From NCBI GenBank assembly GCA_900546575.1, contig URDM01000107.1:1-7703 (forward strand): 7,703 bases of DNA, given 5' to 3'. This document shows positions 1 to 6,191 of this stretch, piece after piece. A model generated the notes under the pieces. That model was not told the DNA's origin. It did not search any database and saw nothing but the letters and a program-made list of their open reading frames with translations. Origin of the DNA: an uncultured Prevotella sp. GTDB taxonomy: Bacteria > Bacteroidota > Bacteroidia > Bacteroidales > Bacteroidaceae. Both the position numbers and the translations under genes were made by a program. Every line of letters begins with the position of its first letter. The stretch's first letter is position 1.

Positions 1-6
1 ACATAG

Positions 7-48
7 CAAAGCCCTGGCTTGTGAAAGTCAGGGCTTTGTGATTTTTTT
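7..48 (+). terminator. Rho-independent terminator for a convergent gene left of the window
   Basis: Positions 7-20 and 25-38 form a 14-bp stem (one G-T wobble at 17/28) closed by a GTGA tetraloop of the stable GNRA type. Seven T residues follow at 42-48. The T run is on the plus strand only; on the minus strand the stem is followed by CTATGT. It should therefore stop rightward transcription from a gene outside the window. It may also hinder leftward transcripts leaving the operon, but without a U tract that is weaker. Confidence 0.85.
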
Positions 49-60
49 AGAATAAGAGAG

Positions 61-132
61 TTTTGACACGCCCTCCTATGAGCTTATTGGGCTTTCAGCC
101 CGCTTTGTTCGACTTTTGACACCCTCCTCCTA
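61..132. repeat. Pair of imperfect direct repeats flanking a small hairpin
   Basis: TTTTGACACGCCCTCCTA (61-78) recurs as TTTTGACACCCTCCTCCTA (114-132), 53 bp apart. Between them lies a short perfect hairpin, GGGCT-TTC-AGCCC (89-101). No coding frame fits here. The region lies just downstream of the last gene on the minus strand. It could be the remains of a dispersed or insertion element, or processing or binding sites; the sequence alone does not decide. Confidence 0.5.
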
Positions 133-158
133 AGTTTAAGACCTTTGCTACTATTTCG

Positions 159-794
159 TTAGAAGTAATACGCCAGTCCAATCTGCCATGCGTTGGCGCG
201 TCCGTGTTTCTTGAATACTTTGTTTACTGTATCTTCGAATGTTACGTCGCCAGTGCGTCCGCAAGCAATGTTGTAGTTGGCAGAGAGTTCGAAGTGGCTG
301 GCAATAGTAACGCCGGCACCTACGTTTACGCTGAAAGCCGACGACTTAAGATTCCATGTAGCATCGTCGACAAGTTCCTGATGCTTCTTGCCAACATTGA
401 ATCCGAACTGCGGACCGGCAAAAAAGTTGAGGCTGGCAACCGAACCCAGTCCAATGCCATAACGCAGATTGATGGGTATGTTGATGTATTTCGAGTCAAG
501 CGAACGCTCTTCGATGGTAATCTGTTCGTAGCCTACTTCGCCCTTAACCTTTGCCTGACGCTGGTCGTAGAGTGCTGCTGCATCGATGCCCAGACCAATA
601 AGGGGCAATGAGAACTTGACTGTCGGACCGATGAAGAAGCCTGCCTGATTGTCGGCGTTAAACACTTCCTTGCTCAGACTCATGTCTGTCACGTTAAGAC
701 CGCCCTTCAATCCAAACTTTATCTGTGCCTGAGCACTTGTGGTAGCGAGCAACATAACGATTGCAACTGCCGCTGATGTGATAATTCTTTTCAT
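159..794 (-). CDS. Outer-membrane beta-barrel protein (OMP_b-brl family, PorT/PorG-like size)
   Basis: A 211-aa protein with a clear Sec signal peptide (MKRIITSAAVAIVMLLATTS, cleavage probably after AQA at residue 23) and a mature chain of alternating hydrophobic and polar beta strands. Visible strand motifs are FGLKGGLN (27-34), YINIPINLRYGIG (103-115), FFAGPQFGFNV (124-134), SVNVGAGV (155-162) and a C-terminal WQIGLAYYF ending in Phe, the usual outer-membrane barrel terminus. This matches the Bacteroidota 'outer membrane beta-barrel / PorT family' group, predicted to have about 8 strands. It follows porN by 54 bp in the same direction, so co-transcription is plausible. T9SS includes small barrels of similar size (PorT, PorG), but I cannot tell whether this is one of them or an unrelated OMP. 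The start is fixed by the ATG directly before the signal peptide. Confidence 0.85.
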   Translation of the reverse strand: MKRIITSAAVAIVMLLATTSAQAQIKFGLKGGLNVTDMSLSKEVFNADNQAGFFIGPTVKFSLPLIGLGIDAAALYDQRQAKVKGEVGYEQITIEERSLDSKYINIPINLRYGIGLGSVASLNFFAGPQFGFNVGKKHQELVDDATWNLKSSAFSVNVGAGVTIASHFELSANYNIACGRTGDVTFEDTVNKVFKKHGRANAWQIGLAYYF

Positions 795-848
795 ACTCTA
801 ATAGTTTTTATTGTTGTTATTGTTATACTATATAATATATAAGGTGTA

Positions 849-1889
849 TTAGTGGCGCTGGCGTCGCACGGTGACACGAGCAGAAGAGCCAGGCGAAACT
901 GACGAACTGCGTGACGGACGTGAAGCCTTCACCTTAGTAGTGCGTGCACCTGAAGCACGACGATTGCGCTTGGCAATAGCCTTGGCAGCCTTCTTGTCCA
1001 GTCGGGCAATACTGTCGAGCGAATCCTTAGGTTCCGGTTTCCCCCACACACTCTGCTCCACATCCTTCAGCTGCTTTTCAATCTTGCGTTGCTCTTTGGC
1101 AACAGCCGAGTCGTTAGGACAGTACTGTGCAATGGTCTTGCCGAGCATATTGGTGGTCTTGTATATCTTTCCGCGATACATGTTCTTTGTGAAGAAGTCG
1201 TCAATAGACATAGTTGCGGCATTGTTGAGATTGCTCGTCATGATGGTCTGCTTGGTAAGAAACGGAGCCAAATCGTCGTAGCGCACCCAGAAGAGTGGAT
1301 AGCTTGTGGCAGCATCACCGAAATCATCCTCACGCTTAAGTATCGGACACAGCGCCAGAACCTTGGTATGGAACATGGCGTTATGGTCGTCGTAGTAAGC
1401 CGACTCCTTGATGTAATAGGCAGTAACCTCGCGCGACGGGATGTCGCTGTCGTCGATATGAGTGCCACGATCGGTACGTTCGTAGTAGATGTGGTAGTTG
1501 TCGAGAAACGCCTTAAGGTTAATCTTCGAAGCCTCGTCGAACACTTCGTTGCCGTCGAGACGATATTCGTAGGCTGGAATGGCGCGTCGCATCACCAGCT
1601 TGAAGATGTATGTGAAGAGGTTCATCTGCTGACCTATAGGTTCAACAGGATAGTACAGTCCGGCATTAGCCTCGTTGTTGAGGTCGAGTTCGCGATAGAT
1701 GTCACGTCGCCAAGCCACATCCTCACCGGCAGCCTTCTGCGTAGGGAACGATATCTGAGCGCGCAGACTCAGCCCTTGAGTAGTCTGCTGTTGCTTTTTA
1801 GCCTGCTCGCGAAGTCGTGCAGCGGGCTGCGCCGACACCATATCGGTGCAGAGCAGAGCAATGAACAATATAGAGAGTAGTCTTTTCAT
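849..1889 (-). CDS. porN: T9SS ring protein PorN/GldN
   Basis: A periplasmic protein of 346 aa that binds the lipoprotein PorK to build the large ring under the outer membrane and is the contact point for PorM (family knowledge). A signal peptide occupies residues 1-20 (cleavage VSA/Q). The GldN core is recognisable from WRRDIYRELDL (60-70), LYYPVEP (78-84), NLFTYIFKLV (90-99) and AYEYRLDGNEVF (106-117), through YPLFWVRYDDLA (197-208) and SIDDFFTKNMYRGKIYKT (228-245). A helical, charged segment (about 262-300) leads into an odd tail: residues 296-346 hold 17 Lys/Arg and about ten Ser with almost no acids, ending VRRQRH. The length is close to that usual for PorN. It lies 46 bp downstream of porM in the operon. 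Cys14 in the signal peptide lacks a lipobox, so this is not a lipoprotein. Confidence 0.96.
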   Translation of the reverse strand: MKRLLSILFIALLCTDMVSAQPAARLREQAKKQQQTTQGLSLRAQISFPTQKAAGEDVAWRRDIYRELDLNNEANAGLYYPVEPIGQQMNLFTYIFKLVMRRAIPAYEYRLDGNEVFDEASKINLKAFLDNYHIYYERTDRGTHIDDSDIPSREVTAYYIKESAYYDDHNAMFHTKVLALCPILKREDDFGDAATSYPLFWVRYDDLAPFLTKQTIMTSNLNNAATMSIDDFFTKNMYRGKIYKTTNMLGKTIAQYCPNDSAVAKEQRKIEKQLKDVEQSVWGKPEPKDSLDSIARLDKKAAKAIAKRNRRASGARTTKVKASRPSRSSSVSPGSSARVTVRRQRH

Positions 1890-1900
1890 TGTGCTTTGTT

Positions 1901-1943
1901 TACGTTTATTTCATTTCTACGATAATTCACTACGTTTATTTCA
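1901..1943. repeat. 13-bp direct repeat at the porM/porN junction
   Basis: TACGTTTATTTCA occurs exactly twice, at 1901-1913 and 1931-1943, 30 bp apart. The right-hand copy overlaps the porM stop codon and its last codons; the left-hand copy lies in the short leader before porN. It may be a local duplication, or a site used by the porN leader. This is the only repeat seen in this 46-bp gap. Confidence 0.6.
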
Positions 1944-3480
1944 CAATCACCTCCATAGCACCATTGAGCTTGCGTGTGATGCCGTCGGGACCCACAGCAG
2001 TAATGCGCGATATGTAGAATCGCTTGCCACGCGACAGCTTTCGGAACGTATCGCGCTGTCGGTCGGTGAAGTTGGCGCCATTGGAAGCCATTGGTACGGC
2101 ATTGCCCATATTGTCGAAGAATACGGTTTCGAATCCCGTAACACGGAACTGTATGTCGAGTATTCCGTCGTCGATGGCAGCCTTGATGCCGCTGGTGCCC
2201 ATAAGCGAAGCCTTGGGCATTGCTCCTCCACGGAAACGGTCGCTGCCTATCTGTATGTATGCAGCCGGATCGGGCAGCTTGCGTACATGGAATGTGAACT
2301 TGCCCATCTGTCGTGAGCGTCCGTCGTTGTTACTTGCCACGTTGATGGTTACGTCGCTGCCTACTGTAGTAGGTCGTGCTATGTAACGGCCCATACCTAT
2401 GCTGCGCAGCGCTCCGCCCGACATAGAAGCCTGAACAGCACTGAGCGGAACGCCCGGAATGCTCACGCTGATAGGATTGTCATAACCAGCGTAGAGCACA
2501 TTCATAAGGTCGGCAGACACGGTTGCGCTTGGTGCCACAACGGTGTACTTTTGTGTGAAGTCGCGGCGTATTGTGTTGCCGGCTCCGTCGCGCATGGTGA
2601 TGTATCCTCCAAACGAATGTTCGCCCACGCCATTGGCTGTGAAGCGATAGAGTCCGTTGCTGATGCGTCGTCCGCCAACGTATATTTCAGGTTGCTGTGT
2701 GGTGTCAACGGCAGCCATTACTATCTGTGCTGCAAACTGGTCGCCGCTGATAACGGTGCGCGATTCGGGAATGACGAAAGCGCTGAGACGGTTTACACGA
2801 ATGTCCTTCATGTCGATATTAGCCACGAGCGAGTGCAACACTTCACCCTCGGCATAGCGCACATCGCTCTGCAATTTAGACAGAAGCGTCACGGCACCAG
2901 CCACAGGCATGTCCTCAAACATATACTCCTGCCAGTTCTTGCCCATGGTGTGGGCCTTCGGAGAGAGCTTTGTGGTGAGGTTGCTATTGATAATTGAGCG
3001 CTGATGAGGGTCGGTGACCATAGTGAGAATGCGCTCGCGAAACGAGTTGATGGCACGGAACAATCGTCCGCCCTGACCCGTACCCGGTGCCAGCATCACG
3101 TGGCTTGCCGCCTCAAGGTCGTCCTTGTTCTTTATGTTGGCTACGTCGGCATCCTTGCCGTCAGCCTCGCGCACTATTTCAATCTTGAGCTGTTGGGCGT
3201 AGTTGTATAGCGAATCGCTCATTCGCTTCACCGCTGTTGCCTTCTCAAACCACTCCTTCACCTTCTGCGGATTTGCCTTCATCTGGTCGGCAAAGTCGGC
3301 ATACAGCACCTCGTTCTCTTTCGATGAGTTTGCTGTAGTGCGGTTAAGACTCTCCTCGACAATAGAGAATCCGTTGAGCACTTCGGTAGAAATGTTCAGC
3401 GCAAGCATTGCCATGAGCACCAGATACATGAGGTTTATCATCTTCTGGCGAGGAGATATAGGTCGTTTCTTTATTGCCAT
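1936..3480 (-). CDS. porM: T9SS motor protein PorM/GldM
   Basis: A 514-aa inner-membrane protein with one N-terminal transmembrane helix and a long periplasmic arm. It forms the T9SS motor with PorL and transmits motion to the PorK/PorN ring (family knowledge). The diagnostic N-terminus SPRQKMINLMYLVLMAMLAL (9-28) contains the helix. Arg11 is the position of the conserved basic residue reported as functionally important and paired with the Glu in the PorL membrane helix. Residues of roughly 35-220 are helical (domain D1), followed by three beta-rich domains (about 225-315, 320-405 and 410-514). The last has GldM C-terminal features: KASLMGTSGIKA, FDNMGNAVPM, and RFYISRITAVGPDG near the end. 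Length equals the family norm. The ATG directly precedes the conserved N-terminus. The 132-bp gap from porL is unusually long for this operon and full of short repeats. Confidence 0.97.
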   Translation of the reverse strand: MAIKKRPISPRQKMINLMYLVLMAMLALNISTEVLNGFSIVEESLNRTTANSSKENEVLYADFADQMKANPQKVKEWFEKATAVKRMSDSLYNYAQQLKIEIVREADGKDADVANIKNKDDLEAASHVMLAPGTGQGGRLFRAINSFRERILTMVTDPHQRSIINSNLTTKLSPKAHTMGKNWQEYMFEDMPVAGAVTLLSKLQSDVRYAEGEVLHSLVANIDMKDIRVNRLSAFVIPESRTVISGDQFAAQIVMAAVDTTQQPEIYVGGRRISNGLYRFTANGVGEHSFGGYITMRDGAGNTIRRDFTQKYTVVAPSATVSADLMNVLYAGYDNPISVSIPGVPLSAVQASMSGGALRSIGMGRYIARPTTVGSDVTINVASNNDGRSRQMGKFTFHVRKLPDPAAYIQIGSDRFRGGAMPKASLMGTSGIKAAIDDGILDIQFRVTGFETVFFDNMGNAVPMASNGANFTDRQRDTFRKLSRGKRFYISRITAVGPDGITRKLNGAMEVIVK

Positions 3481-3486
3481 TATTGG

Positions 3487-3563
3487 GAATTTTGAGTTTT
3501 GAGTTTTGAGTTTTGAATTGTTCTCGGCTTCGCCTGCGATTTTGAATTGTTCAATTTTGAATT
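3487..3563 (-). repeat. Composite AATTCAAAATTGAAC element, copy 1 (minus orientation)
   Basis: Read on the minus strand the element has three parts. A 20-bp head, AATTCAAAATTGAACAATTC (3544-3563), is followed by a G/C-rich core containing the small hairpin GGC-GAA-GCC (3526-3534), and then by a run of 7-bp units, TTCAAAA then CTCAAAA three times, ending at TTC. The same head, core and 7-bp tail recur in plus orientation at 6120-6191. The element sits directly between the porL end and the porM start, 6 bp before the porM ATG, so it probably forms the porM leader. Confidence 0.8.
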
Positions 3564-3586
3564 GCAGCCAGTGGCAATTTGGGGCT

Positions 3587-3626
3587 TTTTACTCTTTTAC
3601 TCTTTTACTTTTTTACTCTTTTACCT
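3587..3626 (-). repeat. 8-bp tandem array (NRGTAAAA, 5 units) overlapping the porL 3' end
   Basis: On the coding strand five uninterrupted octamers run AGGTAAAA, GAGTAAAA, AAGTAAAA, GAGTAAAA, GAGTAAAA. The porL stop codon (3613-3615) is the TAA inside the second unit, so the last residues of PorL (VKE) are encoded by the array. Because 8 is not divisible by 3, the TAA falls in all three frames within 24 bp. The same octamer family fills the porK/porL gap. Confidence 0.85.
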
Positions 3627-4494
3627 TTAACTGCATGTTCACCGTCATTGCCTCAATCATGCGTGCATAGATGCTGTTAAGCTGTTCGATGTTCTGTGCC
3701 ATGCGTCGGCTCTGCTCGTTTATCTCGTCGATGGTGCCAATCTGCTGGCTTGCCCCCTTGAGTTGCATCTCGTAGACCTTGCATATTCCGGTGAGAGTAC
3801 GGTTGAGGTTCTCCATTTCCTCGCTGTCGCGAGTGAGACGTACGCTCTGCTCTGACACCTTCTGCAGAGTTTCGGTGAGACGCTTCAGCTCTTCGAGATA
3901 GCCGGTCTGTGCATCTGCCAACTGCGAAGCCATCTCGGGAGTAGTGCCCATATCCAAAGTCTGTGTGCCCGGTGTGCCACCTATTATAATATTGGAACCT
4001 GCTACGGGAGCGCCTTGGGCGTTCGGTGCTGTTTCCACATTATTTATATTATAAGCAGCAGCGTTGGCATTAGGTGCAGCAGCGTTGGTATTGGAAGCAA
4101 CTGTATTCGTATTATATACGGCTGCATTCACATTTGGTACAGCCTGATTCACGTTATTCACGGCAGCTGCATTCACGTTATGCACGGCTGCCGATGCAGT
4201 AGCTTCGCCACCGTTCTCGCCATCCATATCGTAATGAGTAGGCAGTTCGCGACCGTCTTGGGTCTTGTCGAACGGGCGGTCGAACGCCGAGAGGAAGAAC
4301 ACGATGACCTCCGTGCCCATACCTACGAACATCATCAGATTGGCACCCGGCAAGTGAGTCAGCTTGAACAATGTGCCGAGAATTACTATAGAAGCACCCC
4401 AGCTATAGGCATAGTTGAGGAACGTCTGTCCGGGAACGCTGTCCATCCACTTCTGCAGATGGTAAACTATATTGTATTTGCTGTAAACTGTCAT
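3613..4494 (-). CDS. porL: T9SS motor protein PorL/GldL
   Basis: A 293-aa inner-membrane protein, the proton-channel half of the PorL/PorM motor (family knowledge). Two transmembrane helices are seen: about 30-47 (SWGASIVILGTLFKLTHLPG includes the first helix and the conserved FKxxHxPG turn with Lys44 and His47) and about 51-71 (NLMMFVGMGTEVIVFFLSAF). Glu62 in the second helix is the conserved membrane acid essential for motor function in GldL homologues. The cytoplasmic part starts with a linker (72-185) that contains seven Asn-rich heptapeptides (105-154), then a long charged helical region (about 186-290) likely to be coiled coil. The final VKE and stop codon come from the 8-bp repeat array. 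It lies 69 bp after porK and 132 bp before porM. The ATG start gives the expected MxxYxxYxxxxx N-terminus. Confidence 0.96.
   Translation of the reverse strand: MTVYSKYNIVYHLQKWMDSVPGQTFLNYAYSWGASIVILGTLFKLTHLPGANLMMFVGMGTEVIVFFLSAFDRPFDKTQDGRELPTHYDMDGENGGEATASAAVHNVNAAAVNNVNQAVPNVNAAVYNTNTVASNTNAAAPNANAAAYNINNVETAPNAQGAPVAGSNIIIGGTPGTQTLDMGTTPEMASQLADAQTGYLEELKRLTETLQKVSEQSVRLTRDSEEMENLNRTLTGICKVYEMQLKGASQQIGTIDEINEQSRRMAQNIEQLNSIYARMIEAMTVNMQLKVKE
4033..4182 (-). repeat. Intragenic 21-bp repeat: Asn-rich heptapeptides in the PorL linker
   Basis: PorL residues 105-154 consist of seven units of the form xNxNAAA: HNVNAAA (followed by one extra Val), NNVNQAV, PNVNAAV, YNTNTVA, SNTNAAA, PNANAAA, YNINNVE. 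Asn is fixed at the second and fourth positions. The repeat corresponds to a 21-bp in-frame minisatellite that has diverged at the DNA level. It lies in the variable cytoplasmic linker between the membrane helices and the coiled-coil part, where length change would be tolerated. Confidence 0.85.
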
Positions 4495-4521
4495 AGTCGT
4501 ATGTTTTGTTTAACTATCCCT

Positions 4522-4585
4522 TTTTACTTTTTTACCTTTTTACTCTTTTACTTTTTTACCATTTTACCTTTTTACTCTTTTACCC
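4522..4585 (-). repeat. 8-bp tandem array (NRGTAAAA, 8 units) overlapping the porK 3' end
   Basis: Eight uninterrupted octamers on the coding strand: GGGTAAAA, GAGTAAAA, AGGTAAAA, TGGTAAAA, AAGTAAAA, GAGTAAAA, AGGTAAAA, AAGTAAAA. Only the first two bases of each unit vary, and the second is always A or G. The porK stop (4564-4566) is the TAA of the third unit, so the PorK C-terminus GKRVKR is translated array. The array fills most of the 69-bp gap to porL. Confidence 0.9.
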
Positions 4586-6030
4586 TTCATCCTTTCTTTG
4601 GCGCTTGAGGTAGTGGCAAGGCTGCGCACACATCTGAATCCGATGTAGCTGCGCGGTTGGTTCTGATATTCCCAAGTGCGCCATGCCGAGCGTATGAACG
4701 ACTCCGGGTCCTTCCACGAACCTCCGCGTACGCTCTTCTTCTTGAGTCGGTAGGGGTCTTCCTTGGCAGCGTTGTACACGAGCGTTGGGTTAATGTCGTT
4801 CATTGCCTCTACTCCAGCCTCGGTGTATATGGTGCTGGTCCATTCAGCCACGTTGCCCGCCATGTCGAACAGACCGTTGCTGTTAGCCTGATAGATGCCC
4901 ACCTTGGATGTGATAAGGTTGCCGTCCTTGGTGTAATTGCCGCGGTCGGGCTTGAAGTTAGCGAAGAAACAGCCGTCGCCACTCTTCACGCTCTTGTCCT
5001 CCCAAGGGAATTCCGTGCCTGACTTTCCGCGAGCGGCATACTCCCATTCAGCCTCGGTCGGCAGACGATAGCGCTGCACGTAGCGTGCCTCCGGACCCAG
5101 ACCCTTCAGCAGATATTCCGTGCGCCATGCGCAGAAGGCATTTGCCTGCTCCCATGTCACGCCCACAACGGGATAGTCGTTGTATGCGGGATTGGAGAAA
5201 TAGTTGCGCAGATAGGTCTCGTTGTCGGCGTTCTGGAAGTCGTTGACCCAACAGGTGGTGTCGGGATAGATGTTGACGATGTAGGTGTTGAGGAAGTCCC
5301 ACGGACCCGAGAGCTGTCGGTTGATGGTCTCGCGAACAACACGTCCCTCGTCGTCGACGTAGGCCGTGTCCTTCGAAATCATCACAACCTCATCCGGGTC
5401 AACCTGGATGTCGGTGTTGAGCACGCGCTCTTCGGGGCGCAGACGATTGCGGCGCAGAGCGGCAGCAGTATAGTCGTACACCTCATATCGGTAGTTGAGC
5501 TGACGATAGTCGAGCATCTTCTCGCCCGTAATGGGATTGCGGGTGTAGACACTCTCAATGGCGCGCAGCTCGTCCTCGTTTGGTTTGCGTGGCAGCGGTT
5601 TCTTCCAGTTGAGGTGTGGGGTGACGGGTTCGCCGTAGCGGTCTTCGGTTATCATGTACGTCTCGTCGCCTCCATACTGCGGATCGGCAAGACGTGTGCG
5701 TATAATGCTGTCGCGCACCCACGTGATGAACTGCTTGTACTTGGAGTTGGTTACTTCGGTCTCATCCATCCAGAATCCGTCCACCGAGATGTCCTTTACA
5801 GGTGTCTGCTTGCCCCACAATGAGTTCTGGGCATCAATGCCCATGTGCAGGTATCCGCGCGGCACTTTCACCATGCCGTAAGGTGTAGGTTCGACAAAGC
5901 TGCGGCCACCTACGCCTACAACTTCGCCTCCGCGTCCGCCCGACGTAGCCATCTTGCCGCCGAAGCAACCGCTGAGTATCATGGTGAACACCACGATGCC
6001 CGTAATCAATATGCTTTTTCTTGTATTCAT
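4564..6030 (-). CDS. porK: T9SS ring lipoprotein PorK/GldK (FGE-sulfatase fold)
   Basis: A 488-aa outer-membrane lipoprotein that anchors PorN and forms the periplasmic T9SS ring (family knowledge). A lipoprotein signal peptide ends at lipobox LSGC with Cys22. The following FGGK lacks the acidic surface-export signal, consistent with retention on the periplasmic side. The rest is a formylglycine-generating-enzyme (FGE) fold: VPRGYLHMG (56-64), GFWMDETEVTNSKYKQF (85-101), YPVVGVTWEQANAFCAWR (286-303), YRLPTEAEWEYAARG (321-335), LFDMAGNVAEWTS (387-399), SVRGGSWKD (433-441), SYIGFRCVRS (461-470). Between about 120 and 280 is a large insertion typical of GldK. By hand alignment the two catalytic Cys of FGE fall at Asp441 and Ile446, so the domain should be structural, not enzymatic. 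The last residues are encoded by the 8-bp array. The start is the ATG before the signal peptide. Confidence 0.97.
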   Translation of the reverse strand: MNTRKSILITGIVVFTMILSGCFGGKMATSGGRGGEVVGVGGRSFVEPTPYGMVKVPRGYLHMGIDAQNSLWGKQTPVKDISVDGFWMDETEVTNSKYKQFITWVRDSIIRTRLADPQYGGDETYMITEDRYGEPVTPHLNWKKPLPRKPNEDELRAIESVYTRNPITGEKMLDYRQLNYRYEVYDYTAAALRRNRLRPEERVLNTDIQVDPDEVVMISKDTAYVDDEGRVVRETINRQLSGPWDFLNTYIVNIYPDTTCWVNDFQNADNETYLRNYFSNPAYNDYPVVGVTWEQANAFCAWRTEYLLKGLGPEARYVQRYRLPTEAEWEYAARGKSGTEFPWEDKSVKSGDGCFFANFKPDRGNYTKDGNLITSKVGIYQANSNGLFDMAGNVAEWTSTIYTEAGVEAMNDINPTLVYNAAKEDPYRLKKKSVRGGSWKDPESFIRSAWRTWEYQNQPRSYIGFRCVRSLATTSSAKERMKGKRVKR

Positions 6031-6050
6031 CTATGTTGTGTTATTAATAA

Positions 6051-6121
6051 TCTTTACTGGGCCTTACTGGGCCTTTTTAAGCCTTACTGAGCCTTTTTAA
6101 AGCCTTACTGAGCCTTGCTAA
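6051..6121. repeat. 10-bp tandem array (GCCTTACTGR / GCCTTTTTAA)
   Basis: Decamers follow one another on the plus strand: TCTTTACTGG, GCCTTACTGG, GCCTTTTTAA, GCCTTACTGA, GCCTTTTTAA, one extra A, GCCTTACTGA, GCCTTGCTAA. Two unit types nearly alternate. On the operon's coding strand the units read CAGTAAGGCY, with a TAA every 10 or 20 bp. The array lies upstream of porK and directly abuts the second copy of the composite AATTCAAAATTGAAC element. Confidence 0.85.
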
Positions 6122-6191
6122 TTCAAAATTGAACAATTCCTAATCGGCGAAGCCGACCAATTCAACATTCAACACTCAACATTCAACATTC
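6120..6191 (+). repeat. Composite AATTCAAAATTGAAC element, copy 2 (plus orientation)
   Basis: The 20-bp head AATTCAAAATTGAACAATTC (6120-6139) is identical to that of the copy at 3544-3563, which is on the opposite strand. The core contains a perfect hairpin, TCGGC-GAA-GCCGA (6144-6156), and then 7-bp units of the TTCAACA/CTCAACA type run to 6191. The element ends at the base before the porP stop codon (6192-6194). Same architecture with changed unit sequence (CTCAAAA against TTCAACA) suggests one repeat family that diverged after insertion. Confidence 0.8.

Noticed and set aside
7..48. Terminator for the T9SS operon
   Set aside because: The T run is only on the plus-strand side of the stem, so it fits a convergent gene. 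At most it slows minus-strand transcription.
1089..1880. A 263-aa open frame on the plus strand opposite porN
   Set aside because: Antisense shadow of a well-recognised gene; its residues show no family features and no signal or promoter supports it.
4015..4608. A 197-aa plus-strand open frame rich in Cys, Ile and His
   Set aside because: Its repetitive composition is the antisense reading of the PorL Asn-rich repeat, and its end is the antisense of the octamer array.
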